Part shown: in pieces, positions 24,532-35,400 of the stretch
Layout of the letters: every line of letters begins with the position of its first letter
Position numbering within the stretch: the first letter of the stretch is position 1
Assembly (NCBI RefSeq): GCF_000011385.1
Contig: NC_005125.1
Location: 4,402,001 to 4,466,000, forward strand
Origin: Gloeobacter violaceus PCC 7421
GTDB taxonomy: Bacteria > Cyanobacteriota > Cyanobacteriia > Gloeobacterales > Gloeobacteraceae
Length of the DNA stretch: 64,000 nucleotides
Direction of reading: 5' to 3'
Made by a program: the position numbers and the translations under genes
Notes under the pieces: generated by a model
The model's input: the letters and a program-made list of their open reading frames with translations, nothing else
What the model was told of the DNA's origin: nothing
Databases searched by the model: none

Positions 24532-27500
24532 TTAAGGTTGCCAACCGCAGACGGCAAAAACTTCGTCGGGGGCGTACCAGAGCCGCACACTAAAGCGGTG
24601 CTCGCCGTGGACGACGGTCATCTCGGTACCCTCCGGGTTGCGCGCCACCACCTGCCACCGCCGGGGTTCCCCCTCCAGGCCCGTGCCGAAGGCTTTGGCG
24701 GCGGCTTCTTTGGCAGACCAGAGGCCGATGAGGGCCAGCTCCGTAGGCGAACTCACCAGGGCCAGTTCGGACGGATCAAAGGCGGCGGTGAGCCAGTCGG
24801 TGGAGCCGAGCCGCTCCAGGCGCTGCAAATCGATGCCCAGGGCCATGCCGTAGGCGACTGCCGCGACCGCGTGCCCCTCGCTGTGGGCAATCGAGATTTC
24901 CGGCAGCGGACCGAAGGCCGCCAGGGCCGGGCAGGAGACCATGGGTTTGCCCAGTTCGTTGCTCAGGATCTCGAAATCGGCGGGGGCGAGTTGCAGACCG
25001 TAGGCGGCTTCGGTCCACTGCCTGAGCGCCTCTTTGGCTGCGAGGCGCCCCAAAAGCCAGTCGCGCCGCCGGGGGCCTTGCTCGGGCAGGGCATACCAGT
25101 AGGTGCGCTCCGCCTCGTTCAAGATCAGGTGCGCGGTGACCCGCTTCCAGATTTCCCAGCTCTCTTCGAGGTAGTCGTCGGGATTCTCGTAGCGCCGGAC
25201 AAATAGCCCGGTCTCGGCCTGCATCCAGGGCTCGGACAGATAGTTCACCTGCGGCGCCACCCGAAAATCCTGGTAGCGCGGCGGCGAGAGGAAGAAACGG
25301 CTCTGCCAGCCGGTGAGGCGGTAGAGCACGCGCCCTTCGCCATCGATGTAATCGAGGTGCGATTCGGTGGCATTCTCGCTCAAGTAGCGCGAAGTGCAAC
25401 GGCACAGCAGCCTTGTACCGGCCGGGGGGGACGCTCCGAACTGCTCGAAGGAGCGCACCTGGAACGGAAACATGCTGAAATCGGGGCTGTCGATATCCTG
25501 CGAGAGCCAGAAGGCTGCAAGCTGCCCCGCCGCGTCGATCAGGCTCTGCTCGAGCTGAAAGACGCCCGGGCGGCCGTCGGCAAAAAAGTCCCCGGTGCCC
25601 CAGACGCCCAGATCCGCCTGGATGCCCCGTTCGCCGCAGCAGTGGATGTGCTTGAGGCTCTGGAAGCGCGGCCCGTGGAACATGCCGGTGCTGTAGAGCC
25701 GGTCGTCCGCCAACTCTGCGCTGAGCGGCCACAGCGCGCCGGGATCGAGGTCGCGGGGGGCGGGGGAGCTTGTGTAGGCGGCGGCGACTGCGATCACCGC
25801 CTCGAAGGCCGGCAGCCGCACGCTCGCATCTTCGTCGCTCAACTGAAAAAGCTGGGCCTGATAGCGGCCGTCCGGAAGCCGCCGCAGTACCGCTTCGACG
25901 GTAAGGACACCGCGGTCCAGGGCGAGCCAGCGAAAGCCGCGCACCTCGCTCATGGCGGTGACCACACCGTTTCCACCGGCCAGATACACCGCCGCCTCCG
26001 CCAGAAGCTCCATGCTCGTAGTGAAAGGCAGAATCGGCAGGGGCAACAGCGCGGGCTGCAGCGACGAGGGGTTTCCCCCCAGGGTGTGGTCGCGTAGGAA
26101 GATGTCCTCGCCGATGGTGAAGCGGCGGCGACAAACCAGTGACTGCACGTCCAGATGGATCACCTGACCCAAGAGCGGCCAGGGATCGACGCTGACGGCC
26201 ATTTCTGCGGTCTGGGCGGGCGCACCGGTCAGTAGTGCGCTGAGCATACGGTCCTGGCTTGCCAGAAACTCCTGCATCAAGGCGAAGTGGTCGACGATGA
26301 CCGCGGCGGCACCCAGATCGTGGCCGTTGGCGGGTGCCTGGATGGGTGCGGGGACATTAGGGGGATCCTCCGCAATCGGGACTGACCGTTCGAGTGTGGC
26401 CAGGGCTGCTACCGGCGGCTCCTGGGACGGGGCGAGTGTGGATACGGGCGCGGGCGCGGCGGTTAGACTCGTCAGACTCGGCGGATGCGAGCCGTTGGTG
26501 GTTGCTTTGGGCGCAGGGACGGGAACTGCGGGAGCCTGCCGCTCGGGCAGCACAAAATCCGGCGGCAACTCCATGTGCGGCAGCGTCAGATCCAGAACGC
26601 GGCCCCGGCGCTTCGGTTGGGCTTCTCCCGGCGCCGGAGGCTGGGGAAGCAGCCCGCGGCGGCTATAAAAGGGCGCGAAGCTGACGTGCTTGCCCGAAAC
26701 GAACAGTTGACCCACCAGATGCTGAAGTTGTTCCAGGCCGCTCTTGCGCTGGCTGTTGACCGGCACGGCTTTGTAGTCGCGGCCTTTGAGCACATCGTCC
26801 ACGAAACCCGTCAGGTTGCCGCTCGGTCCCACCTCGACGAAGTGGCGCACCCCCTGGCTGTAGAGCGTTTCGAGGGTCTCGCGAAAGCGCACCCGCGAGG
26901 GCCACTGCCGCTCGCCGAGGGTGCGGATGCCCTCCGGATCGTCCGGAAAGAGCCCGACGCTGGCGCAGCTGAACAGCGGCGTGTGGCCGGGACCGACATC
27001 GAGGGCGTCGTAGAAGCCCCGCAATACCTTGCCCGCCTCTTCGAAGAGCGGCGTGTGGTAGGCGCGGTCGAAGGGCAGGCGGCTGCAGATGGCCCCGGAA
27101 GCCTGTAGTCGCTCACTGGCTTGGGTGACGGCCTGCTCGTCCCCAAAAAGCACCACCTGGTTCGGGCAGTTGTCCATCGCCAAATGCAACCGGCCTTCGA
27201 GATCCGCCAGTACCTGCTGCAGATCGTCGCTTTTGACCGCCCCCACGGCCAGCAGCGCCCCGCGCGGCACGATATTCATCTGTTCGAGCCGCTGGTAGAG
27301 CCCATTGAGCAACAGCAACTTTTCCATCATCTGGGAGCGGTCCGTGAGGCGTACCACGCCCGAGGCCACGAGGCTGGTGAGTTCGCCGGTGCTGTGGCCG
27401 ACCATCACATCCGCTTTGATCTCAAATTGCTGGAGCAGTTCGTAGAGGGCCATGCTGGCGGTGGCCACCGAGGCAACGGCCAGTTCCATCTGATAGATCG

Positions 27501-29403
27501 CCCGATGGGTTTGCTCCTGGACTTGCTCGTCGATGGCCGTGGGCGGCGGGAAGATGTAGCGGCTGGGCGGGTGCGGCCTATCTGCGCCCAGGGCCGAATC
27601 GAGAAAATCGAACCACTCGCGCACCACCGGAAAGTGCAGACACAGATCCGCGAGCATGTTCGGGTACTGGCAACCTTCGCCCGGGAAGATCATCGCCGTC
27701 TGCGCGTCTGCCATTTCGGAGGTGACCTCGCCGTACATCACACCGCCGCGCAGACGGACGCGGCCGGGTTCTTTGAGCTTCTCGACGGCTTGCCTGAGTT
27801 TTTTATGGAGATCCGCCCGGTCCTTGGCGACAACGGCCAGACGGTAGTCTCCGGCGGTCCCGGCCGCCTGGTTGCAGGCGATCTGGGCGAGCGGGAGGGT
27901 GGGGTGCACAACCAGAGTGCGCTCGATCTTGGCGATTAACCCCGGGCGATCGTCCGCGGCGAAGACTACCAGCTCGGAGGGCCAGCGCCGGTGCAAAACC
28001 GTATCGGGACCGGTGGGAGTGTGCTCTTCGAGGATGGCGTGGGCGTTGATCCCGCCGAAGCCGAAGGCGTTGATCCCGGCGCGGCGGGGGCGCTGGTTGG
28101 CGCTCACCCAGGGCCGGGTAGCATTGTTCAGGTAAAAGGGTGTCTTCTCGACCCCCAGTTCCGGATTGACCGCATCGAGCAGCGTCGGCGGCAGCACTTT
28201 GTGGTAGAGAGCAAGTGCCATTTTGATGAAGCTTGCTGCCCCTGAAGCCGGGATGCAGTGGCCGATCATCGATTTGACCGAACCCATACCGACGCGGGGC
28301 AAGTCTCCCTCGCGCGCTCCATAGACCTGGGCGAGTGCTTCCATCTCGGTGCGATCACCCACCGGGATGCCGGTGCCGTGGGCTTCGACCAAATCCACCG
28401 AGGCCGGGTCGATGCCGGTAAGCGAGTACGCCTCTTCGAGAGCCAGCACCTCGCCTTCCAGGCGCGGGGCGAGCATGCCGAGGGCTTTACCGTTGCTGGA
28501 GCTGCCGACACCGCGCACCACCGCGTAGATGCGGTCGCCATCCAGCTCGGCGTCGGCCAGACGCTTGAGCACGAGAATGCCGCAGCCTTCGCCCATGACG
28601 TTGCCGTCGGCCGCCCGATCGAAGGGCCGGATGTTGGTGCGCGAGAGCGCCCCCAACTGGCAAAAGGCCATGTTGTACTGCGGCGGCAGCGAAGCTTGCA
28701 CCCCACCGGCCAAAACCAGGTCGCACCGGCCGCTCGCCAGTTCTTTCATGGCCAGTTCGACGACGATGAGCCCCGAGGCGCAGGCGGCATCCACCAGATA
28801 GTTGGGTCCCATCAGATCGAGACGGTTGGCGATCCGGCCGGTGATCACGTTCGGTACCATGCCCGGCACCACCTCGGCGTTAAAAGCCGGGGCACTCTTG
28901 CGCAGAGCCCTGTGCACAGCGGCCAGGGCTTCCTCGCCCAGTTCCGGACAGACCCGCCGCAGGGTGTCCATGGTCTGGTCCAGCACCAGGGTCTGCTGGA
29001 GCATCGCCATGTGGCCCCGGTTGACGTAGACGCCGTGGCCAAGGATGATCCCCGCTTTTTTGCGGTTGAAGGGCCGATCGAGGTAGCCCGCGTCGGCCAA
29101 GGCGTCGCGGGCAAGTTTGAGGGCGATGAAGTGGTCGGGCTCGGCGGCATCGAGGGTGTTGGGCATGATCCCGAATTCGGTCGGATCGAATTCGGCCAGT
29201 TCACCCAGAAAACCGCCCTTGGAGGTGTAGATCCGGTCTTGCTCTTTTGAATTCGGGTCGAAGTAGTGCCGTGCCCAGGAGGCAGGCGCTTCGCTCACCG
29301 CGTCGACTTTGTCGACGATATTCTGCCAGAAATCGCCGACGGTGGCCGCCTTTGGAAACAGCGCGGCCATGCCGACGATGGCGACGGGCTCGATGGGGTT
29401 CAT
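24532..29403 (-). CDS. Megasynthase subunit: KS - AT - dehydratase - 4'-phosphopantetheinyl transferase
   Basis: The protein has 1623 residues from the ATG read 29403-29401, which overlaps the upstream gene's stop as ATGA. KS (about 5-430) has Cys208 in VDAACASGLIVVEL, EAHGTGIPVGD and a His in GSVKSMIGH. AT (about 565-870) has an unusual first motif FPGEGCQYPNM, and Ser671 in VGHSTGELTSL. A Pro/Ala linker spans about 900-1030. A double-hotdog dehydratase spans about 1080-1370, with His1106 in LRDHTLGGNP and Asp1290 in LIDAAGQLAAFW, but with a long insert between H-x-G and the Pro motif. A phosphopantetheinyl transferase fills about 1395-1623, with LGIDLQRLERL and WSAKEAAAKAFGTGL. It has no ACP of its own, so it must work with the partner proteins. 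It resembles PfaB/PfaC plus PfaE functions merged. Confidence 0.9.
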   Translation of the reverse strand: MNPIEPVAIVGMAALFPKAATVGDFWQNIVDKVDAVSEAPASWARHYFDPNSKEQDRIYTSKGGFLGELAEFDPTEFGIMPNTLDAAEPDHFIALKLARDALADAGYLDRPFNRKKAGIILGHGVYVNRGHMAMLQQTLVLDQTMDTLRRVCPELGEEALAAVHRALRKSAPAFNAEVVPGMVPNVITGRIANRLDLMGPNYLVDAACASGLIVVELAMKELASGRCDLVLAGGVQASLPPQYNMAFCQLGALSRTNIRPFDRAADGNVMGEGCGILVLKRLADAELDGDRIYAVVRGVGSSSNGKALGMLAPRLEGEVLALEEAYSLTGIDPASVDLVEAHGTGIPVGDRTEMEALAQVYGAREGDLPRVGMGSVKSMIGHCIPASGAASFIKMALALYHKVLPPTLLDAVNPELGVEKTPFYLNNATRPWVSANQRPRRAGINAFGFGGINAHAILEEHTPTGPDTVLHRRWPSELVVFAADDRPGLIAKIERTLVVHPTLPLAQIACNQAAGTAGDYRLAVVAKDRADLHKKLRQAVEKLKEPGRVRLRGGVMYGEVTSEMADAQTAMIFPGEGCQYPNMLADLCLHFPVVREWFDFLDSALGADRPHPPSRYIFPPPTAIDEQVQEQTHRAIYQMELAVASVATASMALYELLQQFEIKADVMVGHSTGELTSLVASGVVRLTDRSQMMEKLLLLNGLYQRLEQMNIVPRGALLAVGAVKSDDLQQVLADLEGRLHLAMDNCPNQVVLFGDEQAVTQASERLQASGAICSRLPFDRAYHTPLFEEAGKVLRGFYDALDVGPGHTPLFSCASVGLFPDDPEGIRTLGERQWPSRVRFRETLETLYSQGVRHFVEVGPSGNLTGFVDDVLKGRDYKAVPVNSQRKSGLEQLQHLVGQLFVSGKHVSFAPFYSRRGLLPQPPAPGEAQPKRRGRVLDLTLPHMELPPDFVLPERQAPAVPVPAPKATTNGSHPPSLTSLTAAPAPVSTLAPSQEPPVAALATLERSVPIAEDPPNVPAPIQAPANGHDLGAAAVIVDHFALMQEFLASQDRMLSALLTGAPAQTAEMAVSVDPWPLLGQVIHLDVQSLVCRRRFTIGEDIFLRDHTLGGNPSSLQPALLPLPILPFTTSMELLAEAAVYLAGGNGVVTAMSEVRGFRWLALDRGVLTVEAVLRRLPDGRYQAQLFQLSDEDASVRLPAFEAVIAVAAAYTSSPAPRDLDPGALWPLSAELADDRLYSTGMFHGPRFQSLKHIHCCGERGIQADLGVWGTGDFFADGRPGVFQLEQSLIDAAGQLAAFWLSQDIDSPDFSMFPFQVRSFEQFGASPPAGTRLLCRCTSRYLSENATESHLDYIDGEGRVLYRLTGWQSRFFLSPPRYQDFRVAPQVNYLSEPWMQAETGLFVRRYENPDDYLEESWEIWKRVTAHLILNEAERTYWYALPEQGPRRRDWLLGRLAAKEALRQWTEAAYGLQLAPADFEILSNELGKPMVSCPALAAFGPLPEISIAHSEGHAVAAVAYGMALGIDLQRLERLGSTDWLTAAFDPSELALVSSPTELALIGLWSAKEAAAKAFGTGLEGEPRRWQVVARNPEGTEMTVVHGEHRFSVRLWYAPDEVFAVCGWQP

Positions 29404-32400
29404 GGGCACCTCGCCAACCGGTTGAGCGCGCGCGAGCAGTTGCTCTCGCCATCTTCGAGCAGCAGACGCACCCGGCCCTGGGAGTCGATCACCGTCGCGT
29501 CGTAAACAATCTGGTGATCGTGGACGCTGGTGAGGCGAAAAGCAATGCGCATGGGGCCTACCAGCGGCTCGCTGTCGAAGCGGACCACCCGGCCGATACG
29601 GCTGGGAAGCGCAAAAGATCCCTGGTGTGTGCGCGCCCAAAACAGCGCCAGTTGCGGGATCGTATCGAGTAGACCCGGATCGAAGAACCAGGCCGGCAAG
29701 GTCTCGGCGGTCTCGAAGAAACGGGCGGGCTCGCTCGGTCGCACCCGCGCGTCGATGCCCTGTTCGCCCAGGCGGTCGAGGGCGGTGAGCAACTGGAAGT
29801 GCGGGCCGTGGAACGTGTGCTCCCGGTAGGCGGTGGCGATGTCGAGGGCACTGCCCGCGACCGCAAGTGGCGCAGGCACCCCAACAGAGGCCCCTTCAAG
29901 CCGAGGGCGCATGACCACCAATGCCCGGTAAAACGGCGCTTTTTTCTCGGGATCGAAAATTTCGGCGCTCACCTCAAGGGCGTCGGCGTCAGCGTGGACG
30001 GAGGCACGGGCACTCAATGTCACCCGCTTGCTCGCCCCTGCACCGCTGTCGGCATCGAGAACGACGCCGCGCAGCACGCGCAAGTCGCGCACCTCCGAGA
30101 CGATCTGATCGGGCCAGGCGTGCTGGACGAACTCGGCCAGCCATTCGAGGGCGACCGTCGCAGGCAGCACCGCTTTGCCGTCCATGGAGTGATCGCGCAG
30201 GTAGGGGTCGCTTGCCAGGGTGAAAGTGTGATCGAGGGTGACGCTGGTGTTGGGTTGCAGTACAAAAGGTGTGCGAATCAGGGCGAAGGGCCGCACCGGG
30301 GTGGTAGACGCGGCCTCGGGCTTGAAGTTGCCGCGGGTGGCTTCGGCGGTCTCCCAGGGACCTTCGCCGACTACCACCTCGACATCTTCGAGCGGGCCAT
30401 AGGTCAACTCCTCAAGGAACGCCTGCCGGCCCGCCGGTAGCGAAATCGGCACGACGTTGCGCTTGCGGAACTGGGCTTTGATGGCCTCGGTCGCCATGCC
30501 CGAGTCCCACGGTCCCCAGTTAAAGGAGATCACACGGGCGGCGGGCCACTGGCGGCGCATCTCAAAAGCCATGCGGTTGAGCACTTCGTTGGCGGCGGCA
30601 TAATCCACCTGGCCGCGGTTGCCGAAGCGGCCGGCCACCGAGCTGAACAAGACCACCAGTTTGAGGGTCTCCGGCCGCAGGCAGCGGGTCAAAGTAAAAG
30701 CGAGATCGACTTTGGTGTCGAAGACGCGGCTAAAAGACTCGAAGCTCTTGTCGGCAATCAGCTTATCCTCGATGATTCCCGCTCCGTTGATCACCGCGTC
30801 GAGGCGACCGTAGCGCGCGTAGATGTCCTCGACCAGCGCGATCAGCTCCGCCTCACTGCCGACGCTGTGGTAACCCACCCGGGCGCCCAACTGCTCAAAG
30901 CGCGCCAGGTTCCGGGAGATGGCCCGCTCCTTGAGCAGGTTTTGCACCTGCTGCTCGATGGCGGCGGGGGTGGGGGTGCGGCCGGACGCCTGCAGCCGGG
31001 TCATAAAGATCTTGCGCAGGGTGGCGATATTTTCGATGCCCGCCGTCTCTACCGATTCGGGGGTGGGAACCGGGGAGCGCGCGCAGACGATGAGGGTCAT
31101 GCCGGTCGCCGCCAGGTCCGCCGCGATCTCAGCGGTGATCCCGCGCGCGCCGCCCACGACCAGCGTCACCCAGTCGCGGCCCGGGACCAGCCGGGGTGGC
31201 CCATCGCCGGTAAAGGGCGCCGGGGTGGCCTGGAAAACGGTGCGCCGTCCGCCCGGGTAGCCCACCTCCTGGCGGCTGTCGGCCGCCAGCAGTTCGGCTA
31301 CGATACACGCGGCCATCTGAGCCGGATTCTGGCTCTCGTCGAAGTCGAGGGCCTTGGCGTGGGCCTCGGGCCATTCCTGGGCGACGGTTTTTACAAATCC
31401 ACAGGCGGCTCCGCCGACGGCAAGACCGGGGCCGATGGTACCCCCCCGGCCCAGTTGCCCCCCGAGGTAGGAAGCGGCCACGACATGGGCGTTCGCCCCA
31501 GCCGCGAGCAAATCGGCGCTGCAGTCGTGAAGCATTTGAAAGAAACTCTTGGCCTGCACCTGGGTATGCACTCGCCACTCGGCGAGGCTCTGGGGCGAGC
31601 CCGGCCGGGCGAGGGCCGTCAGGTGCACTACACCCGACGCCGGGCCGAAGCGCTCGCGCAACTCGCGCACGCAGGCACCGAGCAACTCGGGCGATTGCAG
31701 CACGGCGGCGGGGATCAAGGCGCTGCGCGCGCCGGCGGCCTGGAGAGCGGGCACCAGGGCACCCGCTACTCCCAGTTCGTCCTCGGCAATCAAAAACAGG
31801 CCGCTCAGGGTGCGGCCCTCAGTCCGCGGTAGAGGCAGGGTCCGCGCTTCCATCAGGTAGCGCGGCGCGGCCTCAGCCGCGGACGAGGATTTTTTTGGGC
31901 TTTGGCCCCCCTCGGCGGCCGTGGAGGGGATAGCACCCAGGGCGAGCAATTGCTCGATGAGGATGTTGAGCGTTTTGGCGCGGGTCAGCGACTCCATCTG
32001 GCTTTGCAAGGGCGCCGTCCACTCGACGGGCAGCGCTTTTTGCAGTGCCCCCATAATCTCGACGCGCTTGATCGAATCGATACCCAGTTCCGCTTCGACG
32101 TCTTGATCGAGGCCGAGCACCTCCGCCGGGTAACCGGTGCGCTCGCTCACCAACTCCAGAATCATCCGCGTCAATCCCTCGCGGTCGAACCGGACGGCGG
32201 GGGCGGCGGCGACTGCAGCCGGGGCAGCAACGGCAGGCGACGCGCCCGCACCACCCAGGGCGAGCAATTGCTCGATGAGGATGTTGAGCGTTTTGGCGCG
32301 GGTCAGCGACTCCATCTGGCTTTGCAAGGGCGCCGTCCACTCGACGGGCAGCGCTTTTTGCAGTGCCCCCATAATCTCGACGCGCTTGATCGAATCGATA

Positions 32401-35400
32401 CCCAGTTCCGCTTCGACGTCTTGATCGAGGCCGAGCACCTCCGCCGGGTAACCGGTGCGCTCGCTCACCAACTCCAGAATCATCCGCGTCAATCCCTCGC
32501 GGTCGAACCGGACGGCGGGGGCGGCGGCGACTGCAGCCGGGGCAGCAACGGCAGGCGACGCGCCCGCACCACCCAGGGCGAGCAATTGCTCGATGAGGAT
32601 GTTGAGCGTTTTGGCGCGGGTCAGCGACTCCATCTGGCTTTGCAAGGGCGCCGTCCACTCGACGGGCAGCGCTTTTTGCAGTGCCCCCATAATCTCGACG
32701 CGCTTGATCGAATCGATACCCAGTTCCGCTTCGACGTCTTGATCGAGGCCGAGCACCTCCGCCGGGTAACCGGTGCGCTCGCTCACCAACTCCAGAATCA
32801 TCCGCGTCAATCCCTCGCGGTCGAACCGGACGGCGGGGGCGGCGGCGACTGCAGCCGGGGCGGCCGGGGCCAGAGTGGCCGCACCGTTTGCACTCTTTGC
32901 CGGTGCCGGGGCGCCGTGGGCTGCAGAACCGTTGGCCACGGGCATAACCGGGAGGACAGGCGGGTAAACCGTAAGCGGAGCAGTGGGAGTGGGTGGCGGT
33001 GGAGCCATTGGAGCGGCCGGAGGCGAAGCCGTTGGTAACACAACGGGCGCGGGCGCAGGCAGCGCCGGTGCCGCCGGGGCCATGGCGCTCAGCATGGGTG
33101 GGGCGGCGGGAGCCGGTGGCGCACTTAGCGGTCTGCCGGCGGCAAACTGCAGGAAGTGGCGCATCACTTGCTCCTCGGTCGCCAGGAACTGGCGCATGGT
33201 CTGCTGGTAGGCCATGTAGGCCTGCAGGGCGAGGTCGTTCGACATGGAGTTGCCTTGCGTGGTGGGTAGCTTGGACGGTCCAGCCGACGCGCCGGAGGGG
33301 GCGACGGGTGAAACAGGAACCGAAGAAACAGGGGCGGCGGCGGGAGCAACCGGCATGTGACCGTTGGTGCGTCCATTGGGGGAGGCGGAAGCCGGGGCCG
33401 ACGCCGTGCCGTTGGCAGCGTGGCTGACGACGGTGATCGCCGGGGCGGACGGCGGCGCCGGGGTAGTGGCGGCTTGAACCGGGGCGGCAGGCTTTGCCGG
33501 TGCCGGGGGCGGCGGGGTAGCGGGTTGCTCCCGGGGCGCGACGACGGCGGTGACCCGCGGGGCGGTTTCCAGTGTCAAAGGGGGTTTGATGCCGGTGTAG
33601 GCTATCGGTTCGCCTGCGGGCCGCGCCACACCGCCGTTGATCAGCCAGGCGGTGGCGGATCTGGGCGGCTGGGAAGCAGCCAGTTGGGCCGGGCTGATCA
33701 GTTGGGCCGGGCGCCCGTCGAACAGCGCCGACCAGCGCATACTGACACCGTTGGCCGCAAGCGTTCCCAGGGCCAGCAGCAATCCCCGCAAACCGCCGCC
33801 CTGACCGTCCAGGGACACAGCCGTGTGCTCGCTATCTGTGAGAATCTGGCCGATGAGGCGGGTGAGCACCATCTTCGGACCAATTTCGATAAAGACCCGC
33901 GCCCCAGCGGTATGCATCGCGCGGATCTGCTCGACGAATTCGACGGAATTGAGCAAATGGTCGCCCAGCTGTTCGCGGATGGCCTGGGGATCCGACGGGT
34001 ACGGGCGAGCGTTGGCGTTGGCGTACACCGGCAGCGTCGGCGGTTGGACCGCCGCCTGCTCAATCGCCTCCGCCATCGGAGCCTGGGCAGCCTGCACCCG
34101 GGGCGAATGGAACGCACCCGCCACGTCGAGCATCCGGGCGTTACCGCCCTGCTCGACAAGATGCTCGACGATCTGGAGGAGCTTCGATCTGTCTCCGGAG
34201 AGGACAATCTGATTCGGGGCGTTGTGGTTGGCCACGATCACCTCGCCGCTGCAGCCGAGTTCGGCCAGGATCGCCTCGACCCGCGCGCGGCCGGCCATCA
34301 CCGCCGCCATCGCTCCGTCCCCTTCGCCGCAGGCGGTGGCCATCACCCGGCCTCTCACCTCCGACAGGCGCAGAAAATCCTCGCGCGTGAGCACGCCCGC
34401 CGCATGCAGCGCCGCGTACTCGCCGTAGCTGTGGCCGCAGACCACCGCCGGTGCAAGACCCAAACTCGCCGCCAAATCGAGAAAACCCGCTGCGATAGCC
34501 CCGAGCGCCGGTTGGGCCACCTGGGTGCGGGTGAGTTCCTGCCGCTGGCGGGTCTCGTCGGCTTCGCCGTGGGCGGCGGGCGGATAAATAAAGGCACTCA
34601 GCGCCCGTGGCAATCGGCCCGCCAGGAGCGCATCGGCCGCTTCGATGCTGTCGCGCAACTCCGGCCGATAGAGGGCGGCTTCTCGACCCATGTTCGGGTA
34701 CTGTGAACCCTGGCCGGGAAAGACGAAGGCGACGCGCTCGGCCGGAACGGCGGGACCGAAGCCCAGGCGGATGTGGTCGGGTAACTCCACCGGCTGGGAG
34801 GAAGCGAGGGCAGCCTCCGCCTGCTCGATAGCCTCGGACAGCTCCTTGAGGTTGCCTGCGACGATAGCGAGGCGAAACGGCTGAACGCCGCGAGTTTGGG
34901 CCTGGCGCGCGCAGGTATAGGCCAGATCGCGCAGGGCATGGTCCACCCCAGAAGTTGCCGCCTGCCGAATAGCGCGCAAGTCCTTGAGCAAGGCGTCCTT
35001 GCCGCCCGCCTGCCAGACGAACAGCTCCAGCGGCCAGCCGTCGGCGCCGGGGGCGCACGCGCGCCCGCCACCGGTGTACTCTTCGAGCACGGCGTGGAAG
35101 TTGGTGCCGCCAAAACCAAACGCACTCACCCCGGCCCGGCGCGGATGCCCCGCCTCGGCAAACCAGGGGCGTGCATCCGAGAGGAGATAGACCGGGCTTT
35201 GCGGATCGGAGATCGCTGCCAGGGGCGTGTCGATCGGATGGGCGGGCAGCACCCGCCGGTGCAGTGCCAGTGAGGCTTTGATGAGAGCCGCCACCCCGGC
35301 GGTGCTCTTGGTGTGACCGATGAGCACCTTCACTGAGCCGATGGCGCAGGACTTGCTCTGCGCCTGCTCGGCCACCAGCGTCTCGGTGAGGGTGGTCAGC

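Noticed and set aside
31934-32861. CRISPR-like or satellite repeat
   Set aside because: The unit is 318 bp, in frame (106 codons), inside a gene and has no spacers.
31902-33038. Plus-strand repetitive open frame with three identical 106-residue units
   Set aside because: The repeats are the antisense of the ACP array. The ACP frame carries the phosphopantetheine motif.
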